Source: Prevotella sp.
GTDB taxonomy: Bacteria; Bacteroidota; Bacteroidia; Bacteroidales; Bacteroidaceae
DNA length: 6,389 nt
Direction: 5' to 3'
Assembly (NCBI GenBank): GCA_003483565.1
Contig: DMYZ01000291.1
Coordinates: forward strand, 1 to 6,389
A model generated the notes under the pieces. It was not told the origin of the DNA and did not search any database. It saw nothing but the letters and a program-made list of their open reading frames with translations. Positions 1 to 6,389 of this stretch are shown here, one piece after another. How positions within the stretch are numbered: the stretch's first letter is position 1; the number at the start of each line of letters is the position of its first letter. The translations under genes and the position numbers were made by a program.

Positions 1-42
1 TGATAATTATTTGCTGTTTTTATTATTTTATAATCATTTCCA

Positions 43-2415
43 TCATAAATGGATAACTTTTTGCCCTGAAGGAAGTTGTAGAATGAAAGTCTGATGATGA
101 GACATCCCCGGAAAACTTCCATGGCGATTGCCAATAGTCAGTTTATGGTAATGTTCATTCCATAAGAATCGGATAGTAGAAAAATCTCCCTTTTCATAAT
201 CATAGTTATCACCTTCATCCTCGTAAAATGTAAAGTCTGCATCAGCCCCCGGATACACCCTGATGGTTACAGGTTTGTTTTTCTGTTCTGCGGCATACTC
301 CGTAGGCTCTGTACTGACAACAATGCTTCCATCTTTAACAAAAAGCGGCAGACGATCAATCTGTGTATTCATTTTAATCCATTGCCCGCCCCGATAATGC
401 TTTTCTGTCCAGAAATCGGTCCATCCTGTACTTTCAGGCAGATATATTTGACGGGAATTTGCCTCTTTCACTGAATGAGTAACGGGGCATACAAGAAAAT
501 CACCAAACATATACTCGTCTTTTAAATCCCAGACACAACTATCCGCAGGAAAATCAAAAGCTAACGGACGTGCCATAGTATAGTTACCGAGATACTGCGC
601 AGCAGCCATACTATAGATATAAGGAATAAGTGAATATCGGAGACGGATCATCTTTAGAATGGCATCATAATAAGGAGTACCAGGTTCGCCAAACCTCCAT
701 ATTTCACGCGGTGTATCGCTGCCATGACTACGAAGCATTGGCAAGAATGTGGCCCACTGGAACATTCTGACATAATACTCCTTATAAGCATCATCCTTCA
801 CACCATCAGGAAATTCACCCTTATGAAACCACCTGGAATCATTCTTCACAAAAAACGACCCTATATCAACAGTCCAGTAAGGATTGCCCGTAGCCATATA
901 ATTAAGTCCTGACGGAATCTGCTGTCGAAAAGACGACCAGGATGCATGAGTATCACCATTCCACACAATAGTTCCATAACGTTGCTGCCCGGCGTATGAG
1001 CTGCGTGTCAGATTAACCACACGCTTCTGGAGAGTAGTAGCCCGCTGGTTCTCATAGATACCCATAGAATGATAAAGAGAATATAAGCTACTTCGCTCTG
1101 CTCCCAGGACATCACTAAGGAGATTCTGATTCAAGAGCCAACGGCGTTTATGATCATTCCAACCATAAGGTTTGCCATTTTCCGGTTCCGGAATATCATT
1201 CCAGTCTGCATCAAGCGGTTCACTGCTGTCACACCACCAAGCATCAAAGCCTTTGGAAAAAAATTCGTTATTGGCATAATTCCAATACAACCGCCTGGCA
1301 TCTGCATTAAAAGCATCATATACAGAATGTTCGAGCATAAAACCCCGCTTACGAAAATCAACTTCTTCAGGACAGTACTGTGGATTTGGCCAAATACTAA
1401 TCATGAGTTTTGCATGAAGAGAATGTACCGAATCTGCAAGTGCTTTAGGATCAGGATAATACTTTGGGTTCATTTTCATGTATCCCCATCCCTCTGGCCA
1501 GTAATTCCAGTCTTGTACTATCATATCTATAGGAACATGCCTGCGACGATATTCCTTTAAAGTGCTGATAATATCTTGTGAAGAGACATAACGTTCCTTA
1601 GACTGTGTATAGCCAAACAGCCAACGAGGCATCAGAGAAACTCTGCCGGTAAGAAAGCGGTACCCCCCGACAACATCGGCCATACTCTGGCCTTTAATAA
1701 AATAATAGTCTAATTCCTTCGCAGCCTCTATTTCCATCGTACCGTTATAGCCATTATGTCCATCAACCTCACTGCTGAACTTCATAGCAGATCCTGCATC
1801 AAAAAGCAAGCCATACCCTTTTGTTGAGTTCAGCACCGGAATCATCAACTTCAGATTATGTTGAGTCAGATAGACCGTCTTCCCCAACAGATTCATATAA
1901 TCCTCCATCTGAGAGCCAAGACCATAAAGAGCCTGATGCTTGCAGAAACGAAAATTCACACGAAAACGAGTACTTTTGCCTATCGTATCTATACGAATAA
2001 TATTCTTCACCGTTACCATGCCATTGGCGGTATTTTCCTTATGGGCAGTAGCATCATCATAGATTACGCGCCGTTGTACGACGGGTTCCGTCTCATAAGG
2101 CCTTGCATGGTTCTCTTCCAGCAACACATGATTGCTCTTTCTGTCACGGAAAACAAGCGCTTTCGTCTTTTTATCCATCTCAACGACAAGTTGTGTTGTG
2201 ATAAAAAACACATTACAGTCTTTATTTATCACTTTTACCTTAACCTTCTGCGGAATATAAATACATACGCCAGTATTATTCCGATGAAGTTTTCCATCAG
2301 CCGACCATTGAACTCTGACAATGGATGGGGTAACAAATTGCAAGTTGGGTAAAGCATCTGAAGCATGAAGCAAATTGCTAAAAAATAAAAATAATATATA
2401 GATAGATTTTTTCAT
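43..2415 (-). CDS. Secreted GH31 family alpha-glycosidase (alpha-xylosidase, alpha-galactosidase or alpha-glucosidase type)
   Basis: A complete 790-residue protein that should hydrolyse a terminal alpha-linked sugar by the retaining GH31 mechanism. It begins with a lysine-led hydrophobic signal peptide with likely cleavage after Leu-His-Ala near residue 18. There is no lipobox cysteine, so a periplasmic location is expected. An N-terminal beta-sandwich (about residues 20-240) precedes the (beta/alpha)8 barrel (about 265-600). The barrel shows Asp302 in VQDWNYW, the likely nucleophile Asp396 in WWCDSSEP, the likely acid/base Asp488 in WNGDTHASW, and the conserved Arg562-Ser-His564 of LRSHGSDTPRE. 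The C-terminal beta region includes a DUF5110-like segment at about 705-775. The WWxDxxEP form of the nucleophile motif resembles alpha-xylosidase-type GH31 members more than the WxDMNEP form of classic alpha-glucosidases, but substrate cannot be read from motifs. It has no PA14 insert, unlike some xyloglucan alpha-xylosidases. It is transcribed divergently from the GH43-GH97-GH43 genes. The family is near certain; the specificity is open. Confidence 0.95.
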   Translation of the reverse strand: MKKSIYILFLFFSNLLHASDALPNLQFVTPSIVRVQWSADGKLHRNNTGVCIYIPQKVKVKVINKDCNVFFITTQLVVEMDKKTKALVFRDRKSNHVLLEENHARPYETEPVVQRRVIYDDATAHKENTANGMVTVKNIIRIDTIGKSTRFRVNFRFCKHQALYGLGSQMEDYMNLLGKTVYLTQHNLKLMIPVLNSTKGYGLLFDAGSAMKFSSEVDGHNGYNGTMEIEAAKELDYYFIKGQSMADVVGGYRFLTGRVSLMPRWLFGYTQSKERYVSSQDIISTLKEYRRRHVPIDMIVQDWNYWPEGWGYMKMNPKYYPDPKALADSVHSLHAKLMISIWPNPQYCPEEVDFRKRGFMLEHSVYDAFNADARRLYWNYANNEFFSKGFDAWWCDSSEPLDADWNDIPEPENGKPYGWNDHKRRWLLNQNLLSDVLGAERSSLYSLYHSMGIYENQRATTLQKRVVNLTRSSYAGQQRYGTIVWNGDTHASWSSFRQQIPSGLNYMATGNPYWTVDIGSFFVKNDSRWFHKGEFPDGVKDDAYKEYYVRMFQWATFLPMLRSHGSDTPREIWRFGEPGTPYYDAILKMIRLRYSLIPYIYSMAAAQYLGNYTMARPLAFDFPADSCVWDLKDEYMFGDFLVCPVTHSVKEANSRQIYLPESTGWTDFWTEKHYRGGQWIKMNTQIDRLPLFVKDGSIVVSTEPTEYAAEQKNKPVTIRVYPGADADFTFYEDEGDNYDYEKGDFSTIRFLWNEHYHKLTIGNRHGSFPGMSHHQTFILQLPSGQKVIHL

Positions 2416-2455
2416 GATCTTGAAAGATTCCCTTTTTTATCATAATGAACAACTG

Positions 2456-2463
2456 CAAAATTA
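2456..2463 (-). promoter_or_regulatory. Candidate Bacteroidota -7 box (TAATTTTG) for the GH31 gene
   Basis: Read on the minus strand, this octamer is TAATTTTG, a full match to the Bacteroidota -7 consensus TAnnTTTG. It would place transcription start near 2450 and give a leader of about 35 bases before the ATG at 2415. No TTTG is found at the expected -33 position 19-21 bases further upstream, so the promoter is only half consensus and may need an activator. In DNA this AT-rich a chance match is possible. Confidence 0.45.
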
Positions 2464-2572
2464 AACCTTTTAACTCTCAAGACTCTCTTAGTTTGTTTCA
2501 TAAAGTTTTTTATTCGTTTCAAGAACATTTTTTTTATCAGAAACAGGACTTGATGATACTTTATAAAAAGTC

Positions 2573-2593
2573 TATGATATATTAATATCCATA
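2573..2593. repeat. Imperfect inverted repeat, possible operator in the divergent spacer
   Basis: The left arm TATGATAT (2573-2580) and the right arm ATATCCATA (2585-2593) are complementary apart from one extra C, and ATTA lies between them. The repeat ends 17 bases before the plus-strand -7 box, so it covers the position where a -33 element would be and where none is seen. This placement would suit an activator site, but the arms are AT-rich and could be chance. No regulator gene is in the window to pair with it. Confidence 0.25.
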
Positions 2594-2610
2594 AAAACAA
2601 AAAAATTATT

Positions 2611-2618
2611 TATCTTTG
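2611..2618 (+). promoter_or_regulatory. Candidate Bacteroidota -7 box (TATCTTTG) for the GH43-GH97-GH43 operon
   Basis: TATCTTTG matches the Bacteroidota -7 consensus TAnnTTTG exactly. Transcription would begin near 2624, leaving a leader of about 39 bases before the ATG at 2663; that leader ends in the purine-rich stretch AAAGAAGAA. No TTTG lies 19-21 bases upstream; an imperfect inverted repeat covers that position instead. The box would serve the GH43, GH97 and partial GH43 genes, which are too tightly packed for separate promoters in the gaps between them. Confidence 0.6.
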
Positions 2619-2662
2619 TTTCTGATATACTAAAAACTTAATAAAAAATCCAAAGAAGAACG

Positions 2663-4030
2663 ATGAAAAAGACGATCTTAATTACGATGCTTGGTCTGTC
2701 CATTACTGCTTCAGCACAGAATCCGATCATACAGACCCATTATACAGCAGACCCCGCGCCAATGGTAAAAGGTGATACACTCTTTGTTTATGCTGATGTA
2801 GATGAACCAAAGGCAAATTTTTTCTGGATGTACCAGTGGCGAGTATATTCTACTACGGATATGGTGAATTGGACTGATCATGGTGAATTGCTAGGATTGA
2901 ACAGTTTTTCATGGGCCGATGATCGTGCATGGGCTACTCAATGTTGTGAACGAGATGGAAAATACTATTGGTATATTTGCGCTCATTCCAAACTATCCGG
3001 TGGTATGGCTATCGGCGTAGCTGTCAGCGATTCACCTACTGGTCCCTTCAAGGATGCCATCGGCCATCCGCTCTATGATGACGGGAAATGGGATAATATC
3101 GATCCAACGGTCTTGATGGATGGAAAGAATGCTTATCTGGTATGGGGCAATCCGGAAATTCATCAGGCTAAATTAGCAGACAACATGACAAGTTTTGATG
3201 GAGAAGTCTCTATTATCCGACAAGACGAAAAAAGTTTCGGAGCACCTTCCCCTGCTTTCCGAAAAAAAGAAATAAAATATAAGGATATTTATGTTGAAGG
3301 GCCATGGCTGGCTAAACATAATAAAAATTACTATCTTCTTTATTCCGCAGGCGGAGTACCGGAACATATCGCTTATTCTATGAGCCGCAAACCACAAGGA
3401 CCGTGGATTTACAAGGGCATTATCATGCCTCAGAAAAATGAGACTAATTCTTTCACGAACCACTGTGGTATTATAGATTTCAAAGGACATAATTATTTCT
3501 TCTACCATACAGGCAACCTGCCTGGTGGAGGTGGTTTCGACCGCAGCATTGCCGTCGAAGAGTTTAAATATAACAAAGACGGCACTATTCCTATAATTTT
3601 CCCTACACGGGAAGGTGTGAAGCCAACGGATACCCTGAATCCTTTTCAAAAGGTGAAAGCCTCAACCATAGCATGGGAAAAGGGGCTCACAACGGAACAA
3701 AATCTAAAGGCCGGAGTCTATATGACTGATATTCAAAACGGAGACTGGATGAAAGTGAGAGAAGTAAATTTTTCTTCTCAACCAAAAAAGATCAATATCA
3801 GTGCTGCCAGTGCCTCTCAGGGCGGAACGATAGAACTGCATGCTGACAGCATCAGTGGTAAAATGATTGCCACCATCAACATACCAAGCACAGGAGGATG
3901 GGAAAGTTTCAGCAATTTCTCAACAAACACTCTTATTCCTGTTATTGGTGTACATGATCTCTTCTTTGTTTTTCACGGACAAAAGGGCAGAAAGTTAATG
4001 AATTTCTCATGGTGGGAAATGGAAAAATAA
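2663..4030 (+). CDS. Secreted GH43 beta-xylosidase/alpha-L-arabinofuranosidase-type enzyme with C-terminal CBM6-like domain
   Basis: A complete 455-residue protein expected to remove xylose or arabinofuranose units by the inverting GH43 mechanism. The signal peptide ends at about Ala-Ser-Ala (residue 18), with no lipobox. The five-bladed propeller spans about residues 22-320. All three catalytic acids are visible: general base Asp30 in TADPAPM, pKa-modulating Asp147 in NIDPTV, and general acid Glu212 in YVEGPW. The late YHTG motif is also present. Residues about 325-455 resemble a CBM6 beta-sandwich, with TDIQNGDWMKV, PSTGGWESF, GVHDLFFVF and MNFSWW in order. Two acidic residues usual in CBM6 are replaced: the EAE-type motif reads VKAS (331-334), and the NxDW-type ending reads NFSWW. 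Near the active site, WATQCC (90-95) carries two adjacent cysteines where the downstream paralogue reads WAPQVI. It is the first gene of the operon and is followed by GH97 after 7 bases. The family is near certain; xylosidase versus arabinofuranosidase is unresolved. Confidence 0.94.
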   Translation: MKKTILITMLGLSITASAQNPIIQTHYTADPAPMVKGDTLFVYADVDEPKANFFWMYQWRVYSTTDMVNWTDHGELLGLNSFSWADDRAWATQCCERDGKYYWYICAHSKLSGGMAIGVAVSDSPTGPFKDAIGHPLYDDGKWDNIDPTVLMDGKNAYLVWGNPEIHQAKLADNMTSFDGEVSIIRQDEKSFGAPSPAFRKKEIKYKDIYVEGPWLAKHNKNYYLLYSAGGVPEHIAYSMSRKPQGPWIYKGIIMPQKNETNSFTNHCGIIDFKGHNYFFYHTGNLPGGGGFDRSIAVEEFKYNKDGTIPIIFPTREGVKPTDTLNPFQKVKASTIAWEKGLTTEQNLKAGVYMTDIQNGDWMKVREVNFSSQPKKINISAASASQGGTIELHADSISGKMIATINIPSTGGWESFSNFSTNTLIPVIGVHDLFFVFHGQKGRKLMNFSWWEMEK

Positions 4031-4037
4031 GAAAAAG

Positions 4038-5921
4038 ATGATGACGAAAGGAAAAGCAAGGACACTACTGGGGTTCCTCTTGTGGGCAATGACATCAACC
4101 CTACAAGCAAACAACCATATTCTGATTTCTCCCAACCAAAAGATTAAAATTATTCTATCAAAATCAGCTTCAGGATTTAATGTAAGTTATCAGGGAAAAA
4201 CTGTCGTCATCTGCACCCGAGTAGGACTGGCTACTAAGAACAAGGCCGGTGCCGTAACCTACAAAAAGATTATCCTGCAACAACAGAAGCACATTCAGGA
4301 GCATTATAAAATGCTTAGTGGGAAGCGCCTCATCTGTAATAATGAAGCTACAGAAGCTATATGCATACTCTCACCAAAACTAAGACTCCGATTGCGTGCC
4401 TACAATAACGGCATCGCTTTCCGGTATGAATTGTCAGACCTACAAGACGATAGTATCATGGGGGAACTTACGACATATCATATCAGAGAAGGACTGCGGC
4501 GATGGATGCAAAACTACCAGCCGTCATACGAAGATTTTTATCCTATGACTACAGGACAACCGCAAGAGGCTTCCTGCAAACGGCACTGGGGATATCCTGC
4601 CCTTATAGAAGCACAGAAGGCTCAATGTTACGCACTTTATAGTGAGGCAGATATCACCCCAAATCAAAGTGCTTCTTCACTAAAAGGCTACGGGAATGGC
4701 GGTTATCAAGTCTCCACGGATCGGAACCCACTTCATCTTAACGGCAACTGGCATACACCTTGGAGGGTAATCATCATCGGCAAATTAAGTGATGTGGTAG
4801 AATCTACACTGATTACAGATCTCGCAGAACCCTCTCAGCTAAAAGATGCCACATGGATTCATCCGGGTGTAGTCTCCTGGGTGTACTGGGCTTATAATCA
4901 TGGCTCAAAAGATTATCAGGTTGTAAAGAAATATATTGATATGGCAGCCCGCTTCCACCTCCCTTATGTGCTCATTGATGCAGAATGGGATGATATGACA
5001 AATGGAGGAAATATAGAAGATGCCATCAATTATGCCCGTCAGAAAGGTGTACGCCCTCTTATCTGGTATAACTCTTCCACGGCATGGATCAATGGTGCAC
5101 CCGGACCGAAATTCCGCATCAACACCCCAGAAAAACGGGAGAAGGAATTTACATGGCTAGAAAAGTCAGGAGTGGCTGGTGTGAAGATCGATTTCTTTGA
5201 TGGTGATACCCAACCGACAATGGCTTATTGTATAGCTATTCTAAAATGTGCAGCACGTCATCATCTACTTGTAAATTTCCACGGTGCCACTATCCCTCGT
5301 GGCTGGCAACGCACCTTTCCTAACCTCCTTTCAACAGAAGGTGTATATGGAGAAGAATGGTATAATAACTTGCCCGTACTTACAAACAAAGCCGCTTGTC
5401 ATAATGCGACCTTGCCTTTCACACGCAACGTGATAGGGCCAATGGATTATACTCCCTGCGCTTTTTCCGACTCACAGCACCCCCATATTACCAGTAATGC
5501 GCATGAACTGGCGCTCACTGTCCTTTTTGAGTCCGGGCTTCAGCATCTGGCCGATAAACCAGAAAGTTATTATACCCAGCCTGCAGAGGTACAGCACTTC
5601 TTTGGGAAAATACCTGTAGCATGGGACGATACCCGTTTTATTGCAGGTTATCCAGGAAGATATGTAATCATAGCTCGCCGGAAAGGTGAAACTTGGTATA
5701 TTGCCGGAATCAATGGTACAGACAAAGGACTTAGAACCAACTTGAACCTTAAGAGTCTGAGACTTCCTTCTACTCCGCTATATATTGAGAGTTTCGAAGA
5801 CAACACCTGCAAAAAGGATCCTTGGAAAATCAAGAAGGGGAAAGGGCGTTTGCCAGACCAAGTAACCATGATACCTCGTGGTGGTTTTATCTTTATTATT
5901 CAACCAAGAAAAGACTTATGA
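4038..5921 (+). CDS. Secreted GH97 family retaining alpha-galactosidase-like enzyme
   Basis: A complete 627-residue protein expected to release terminal alpha-linked galactose, or a similar sugar, from oligosaccharides in the periplasm. The signal peptide (cleavage after about Leu-Gln-Ala, residue 24) has no lipobox. The GH97 N-terminal beta-supersandwich spans about residues 27-265, the catalytic barrel about 270-540, and a C-terminal beta domain the rest. The barrel starts with HPGVVSWVYWAYNHGSKDY and contains LIDAEWD (Asp314). Asp385 in GVKIDFFDGD sits where retaining GH97 members have their nucleophile; inverting SusB-type alpha-glucosidases lack this Asp and use glutamates. STEGVYGEEW (Glu434, Glu439, Glu440) supplies the acid/base candidates, and the 54-55 residue spacing from Asp385 fits the retaining alpha-galactosidase BT1871 as I remember it. 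The protein is shorter than SusB (about 738). The start has two tandem ATGs (4038 and 4041) after GAAAAAG, and the first was chosen. It begins 7 bases after the GH43 stop and its own stop overlaps the next start, so it is within the operon. Confidence 0.93.
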   Translation: MMTKGKARTLLGFLLWAMTSTLQANNHILISPNQKIKIILSKSASGFNVSYQGKTVVICTRVGLATKNKAGAVTYKKIILQQQKHIQEHYKMLSGKRLICNNEATEAICILSPKLRLRLRAYNNGIAFRYELSDLQDDSIMGELTTYHIREGLRRWMQNYQPSYEDFYPMTTGQPQEASCKRHWGYPALIEAQKAQCYALYSEADITPNQSASSLKGYGNGGYQVSTDRNPLHLNGNWHTPWRVIIIGKLSDVVESTLITDLAEPSQLKDATWIHPGVVSWVYWAYNHGSKDYQVVKKYIDMAARFHLPYVLIDAEWDDMTNGGNIEDAINYARQKGVRPLIWYNSSTAWINGAPGPKFRINTPEKREKEFTWLEKSGVAGVKIDFFDGDTQPTMAYCIAILKCAARHHLLVNFHGATIPRGWQRTFPNLLSTEGVYGEEWYNNLPVLTNKAACHNATLPFTRNVIGPMDYTPCAFSDSQHPHITSNAHELALTVLFESGLQHLADKPESYYTQPAEVQHFFGKIPVAWDDTRFIAGYPGRYVIIARRKGETWYIAGINGTDKGLRTNLNLKSLRLPSTPLYIESFEDNTCKKDPWKIKKGKGRLPDQVTMIPRGGFIFIIQPRKDL

Positions 5922-6389
5922 GTATGAAAAATATAGCAGTTTTATTTATTATCGCAACATCATTGTTGCCGATTACATCCATGGCACAAGACATGCCACT
6001 TGTCCAAACAAAATATACGGCGGATCCAGCTCCTATGGTTTATAAGGATACCGTATTTCTCTATACAACTCATGATGAGGATACAGCCGACAACTTTGAA
6101 ATGTACGACTGGCTGCTCTATACCTCTACAGATATGGTAAACTGGACTGACCATGGCGCAGTAGCTTCTACGAAAGACTTCAGCTGGCGGTCACGTGACA
6201 ATGGAGCATGGGCGCCCCAGGTAATTCCACGTAATGGAAAATTCTATATGTACTGTCCTCTTCATGGTCATGGTATCGGTGTTCTTGAAGCAAATTCTCC
6301 TTATGGTCCTTTCCATGATCCTATTGGAAAACCGATAGTCTGGGACAAAAGCAACTGGTATGATATAGACCCAACAGTATGGATTGATG
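5918..6389 (+). CDS. Second secreted GH43 enzyme, N-terminal part only (runs off the window end)
   Basis: An open frame of 157 codons with no stop before the window ends; the rest of the gene lies downstream. The start at 5918 overlaps the GH97 stop as ATGA, which suggests translational coupling; an in-frame ATG at 5924 is the alternative start and begins a typical Met-Lys-Asn signal peptide. Cleavage is likely after Ser-Met-Ala (residue 23), with no lipobox. The general base is Asp36 in TADPAPM and the pKa-modulating Asp151 is in DIDPTV, six residues before the end. The general acid Glu is beyond the window. It aligns across its whole visible length with the GH43 upstream (shared QTxYTADPAPMV, STDMVNWTDHG and IDPTV), yet differs at many positions and has the canonical-looking WAPQVIPRNG in place of WATQCC. 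It is therefore a diverged paralogue, probably with a different linkage or substrate. Whether it also carries a CBM6 tail cannot be seen. Confidence 0.92.
   Translation, partial: MSMKNIAVLFIIATSLLPITSMAQDMPLVQTKYTADPAPMVYKDTVFLYTTHDEDTADNFEMYDWLLYTSTDMVNWTDHGAVASTKDFSWRSRDNGAWAPQVIPRNGKFYMYCPLHGHGIGVLEANSPYGPFHDPIGKPIVWDKSNWYDIDPTVWID

Larger units (their letters stand above)
2416..2662. other. Divergent intergenic regulatory region
   Basis: This 247-base AT-rich spacer separates the GH31 gene from the oppositely directed GH43 operon. It contains one candidate -7 box per strand and an inverted repeat at 2573-2593. A second, smaller palindrome lies at 2558-2571 (ACTTT, 4 bases, AAAGT). Long A and T runs fill much of the rest. 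No RNA gene, riboswitch or convincing coding sequence was seen. Shared regulation of both directions by one activator is plausible because the two promoters lie about 150 bases apart and both lack a -33 TTTG. Confidence 0.6.

Noticed and set aside
1..42. Possible terminator downstream of the GH31 stop.
   Set aside because: The stretch is AT-rich but shows no GC-containing stem followed by a T-run on the minus strand, and the window ends too soon to judge.
1150..1560. A 136-codon plus-strand frame opposite the GH31 gene.
   Set aside because: It is antisense to the catalytic barrel of GH31, whose motifs are intact; the translated sequence has no domain pattern and no promoter or start context.
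1858..2352. A 164-codon plus-strand frame opposite the N-terminal part of GH31.
   Set aside because: It is an antisense shadow of a conserved coding region with no independent sign of coding.
2417..2428. Short inverted repeat ATCTT-GA-AAGAT just upstream of the GH31 start.
   Set aside because: The loop of two bases is too short for a stable RNA hairpin and the arms are AT-rich, so it is more likely chance than an attenuator or a start-site lock.
2477..2524. Two direct copies of TCAAGA 42 bases apart in the spacer (2477 and 2519), as possible regulator half-sites.
   Set aside because: A six-base repeat is expected by chance in a spacer of this size, and the surrounding bases do not match.
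2412..2600. A 62-codon minus-strand frame in the divergent spacer whose stop overlaps the GH31 start as ATGA.
   Set aside because: It is rich in Lys, Phe, Leu and Ile as expected of translated AT-rich noncoding DNA, has no recognisable domain, and the better -7 box for GH31 lies inside it, so the transcript would probably miss its start.
3173..3649. A 158-codon minus-strand frame opposite the first GH43.
   Set aside because: The plus-strand frame holds the catalytic Glu212 and later conserved GH43 motifs; the reverse frame shows no family resemblance.

Overview
The window is a fragment of a carbohydrate-degradation locus from a member of the Bacteroidota, most likely order Bacteroidales (Bacteroides/Prevotella type). 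The evidence is the enzyme set (GH31, GH43 with a CBM6-like tail, and GH97), a signal peptide on every gene, AT-rich spacers with few Shine-Dalgarno-like motifs, and two TAnnTTTG-type -7 boxes of the kind recognised by the Bacteroidota primary sigma factor. The genus cannot be fixed from this window.

Layout: positions 43-2415 on the minus strand encode a complete secreted GH31 alpha-glycosidase. A 247-base AT-rich divergent spacer (2416-2662) holds one candidate promoter for each direction and an imperfect inverted repeat. On the plus strand, 2663-4030 encodes a GH43 enzyme with a C-terminal CBM6-like domain. It is followed after 7 bases by a GH97 enzyme of the retaining (alpha-galactosidase-like) type at 4038-5921. 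The GH97 stop overlaps by ATGA the start of a second GH43 gene at 5918, which runs off the end of the window. There are no RNA genes, mobile elements or CRISPR arrays, and no terminator is convincing.

The genes look like the debranching part of a polysaccharide utilisation locus (PUL). The two GH43 enzymes would remove arabinose or xylose units, while GH97 and GH31 would remove alpha-linked caps such as galactose or xylose. A highly decorated xylan or arabinoxylan is the best guess for the substrate, but this is inference. No SusC/SusD pair, endo-acting enzyme or regulator lies in the window. All four proteins have signal peptides without a lipobox cysteine, so they are probably periplasmic and act on imported oligosaccharides.

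I found no clearly new biological system. The points most worth a second look are the apparent loss of calcium-site acidic residues in the CBM6-like tail, the unusual cysteine pair in the first GH43, the divergent promoter region, and the truncated second GH43 gene.
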